DNA of 64,000 nucleotides. It comes from Pelagibaculum spongiae (GTDB lineage: Bacteria > Pseudomonadota > Gammaproteobacteria > Enterobacterales > Pelagibaculaceae). Each line of letters opens with the position of its first letter. The stretch's first letter is position 1. The stretch lies in the NCBI RefSeq assembly GCF_003097315.1, contig NZ_QDDL01000002.1, positions 372,001 through 436,000 on the forward strand, written 5' to 3'. A model generated the notes under the pieces. That model was not told the origin of the DNA. It was given only the letters and a program-made list of their open reading frames with translations, and did not search any database. The translations under genes were made by a program, and so were the position numbers. Shown in pieces: positions 63,259 through 64,000 of the stretch.

Positions 63259-63765
63259 TTATTGAACCACTTGAATCCGATAAGGTTGGTTCACCGTAGC
63301 ATCGCCTACTTGTACTTCAGCGATCATGTCCCACAAACCTGGCAGTGAGAAGGTGACATCAACCCGCCATAGGCCGTTATCGGTTTGAGTCATTGGCAAT
63401 TCAAAATCAGCGTTTTTATCTGATGGCCGATAAACAAATAGCACGCCCTTACCGCCTTCTACCATTTGCTGGCTGGCTTTATCCAACAAATTAACCGTGA
63501 TAGTGGCGGGCAGATTCTGTTTTAGCAGCGGTACATTCATTTTTAATAAATAAGGAGACTCTGCTTTAGGCTTTAACAACTCGTCAGAATAGCGCTTACC
63601 GGTTTCATAGAAATCATCGCGAACCAGTCCCGGCGAAGTATTAAATGCCAGGCTGATCATAAAAATATTCACACCTAAAACGGTCAGCAGCAGCCCCATC
63701 CAAAACCATAGCCAAGGACTTTTCCAGGCTGGTAGTCCGCTTTTACTCTTATTTACCGCAGTCAC
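63259..63765 (-). CDS. ccoH: FixH/CcoH family cbb3 oxidase assembly protein
   Basis: A 168-residue protein with one N-terminal membrane helix (WLWFWMGLLLTVLGVNIFMISLAF), the FixH signature NTSPGLVRDDFYETGKRY, and a C-terminal periplasmic beta domain ending GLWDMIAEVQVG. It is needed for maturation of the cbb3-type cytochrome c oxidase with CcoI. Start is GTG at 63763-63765, with AAGGA about 9 bases upstream. It lies between ccoG and ccoI. Confidence 0.93.
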   Translation of the reverse strand: MTAVNKSKSGLPAWKSPWLWFWMGLLLTVLGVNIFMISLAFNTSPGLVRDDFYETGKRYSDELLKPKAESPYLLKMNVPLLKQNLPATITVNLLDKASQQMVEGGKGVLFVYRPSDKNADFELPMTQTDNGLWRVDVTFSLPGLWDMIAEVQVGDATVNQPYRIQVVQ

Positions 63766-63799
63766 AGCAGAGATTCCTTATTAATACGTCAGATACACA

Positions 63800-63826
63800 G
63801 CGGGGTCAGATTATACCTGACCCCGC
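63800..63826. terminator. Hairpin between ccoG and ccoH
   Basis: GCGGGGTCAG and CTGACCCCGC form a perfect 10-bp stem with a 7-base loop. It lacks a T-run on the minus strand, so it may be an attenuator or mRNA stabiliser within the operon rather than a true terminator. Confidence 0.5.
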
Positions 63827-63892
63827 GTGAGACAAAATATTTTTAACCGATCAGCTGTCACTTGCTCATAGTTTGCTTAATTGTTTTGAGCA

Positions 63893-64000
63893 TCAGCGAC
63901 GAGGCCCAGCAAAAATCGAATCGTGGCTTGCAGCTTGCTCTGGTTTACCTTTGGGGTACACCTCAAAAGTAATATCTTGCAGTTGTTCTTTAAAGGCGCT
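63893..64000 (-). CDS. ccoG: C-terminal end of CcoG/RdxA-like ferredoxin (partial)
   Basis: The last 35 codons of a gene entering from the right edge: FKEQLQDITFEVYP and a closing HDSIFAGPRR. The ending resembles the immunoglobulin-like C-terminal domain of CcoG, and its position immediately upstream of fixH fits ccoG-ccoH-ccoI. The diagnostic iron-sulfur motifs lie outside the window, so the identification rests mainly on context. Confidence 0.65.
   Translation of the reverse strand, partial: SAFKEQLQDITFEVYPKGKPEQAASHDSIFAGPRR

Overview
The window looks like chromosomal DNA of a motile, respiring gammaproteobacterium with moderate-to-low GC. The evidence is a type IV pilus locus (FimT-like pilin, PilE-like pilin, PilY1), a polar-type flagellin with FlaG, a Vfr/CRP-like regulator whose C-terminus closely matches that of Pseudomonas, UbiC/UbiA, Orn/RsgA, YheU, and a cbb3-oxidase assembly cluster (CcoG-FixH-CcoI). 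An Oceanospirillales/Pseudomonadales-like relative is plausible, but I cannot name the genus from sequence alone. There are no phage, plasmid, CRISPR or IS transposase genes.

Layout. 0-5.3 kb: end of a type IV pilus minor-pilin locus on the minus strand. 5.4-5.75 kb: a minus-strand array of small hairpins carrying AGGA loops, ending in a terminator, which reads as a CsrB/RsmZ-type regulatory RNA. 6-9.2 kb: folE-folX and the tail-specific protease prc. 9.2-15.1 kb: a c-di-GMP block with an intact GGDEF-EAL sensor paired with a PstS-like periplasmic protein, and a LapD-like protein with degenerate GGDEF and EAL domains. 15.2-17.1 kb: YadG/YadH-type ABC exporter. 17.2-20.1 kb: a dead Lrp-family gene, tRNA-Arg(CCG), cytochrome c5, a Vfr/CRP regulator and a secreted FliL-like protein. 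20.2-25.6 kb: ubiC-ubiA, a BaiN/YhiN flavoprotein, nudC-yheU and a periplasmic binding protein. 25.7-31.7 kb: a SNF2/SWIM helicase and two surface proteins sharing a GGG-membrane-basic tail. 31.8-35.9 kb: 2OG oxygenase, amidase, pseudouridine synthase, small membrane protein. 36-39.8 kb: LysR regulator divergent from DJ-1/PfpI, YqhD and GST genes, probably an electrophile/aldehyde detoxification unit. 40-45.1 kb: RND/MMPL exporter, DUF2721, a secreted orphan and an SLT lipoprotein. 45.2-49.6 kb: redoxin, ABM monooxygenase, flagellin and flaG. 50-59.8 kb: dpaL, rsgA/orn, an outer-membrane barrel, mutM, a divergent thiM, small orphan genes, rsuA, TraB/GumN and a nucleoside hydrolase. 59.9-64 kb: a frameshifted HAD gene followed by ccoI-fixH-ccoG on the minus strand.

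Non-coding structure. Three intergenic repeat families are visible. The B family, with about 38-bp inverted ends, is confined to 42.5-51.4 kb and brackets the flagellin-flaG unit. The A family has 11-bp inverted ends and copies at 40.0 and 63.1 kb. A 29-bp element C is nested in one B copy and one A copy. The most informative regulatory features are the CsrB-like RNA and the flagellin leader. The leader has a near-perfect sigma-28 promoter and two mutually exclusive hairpins, one of which covers the ribosome binding site. With the GGDEF/EAL proteins, Vfr/CRP and type IV pili, the window is rich in motile/sessile lifestyle control.
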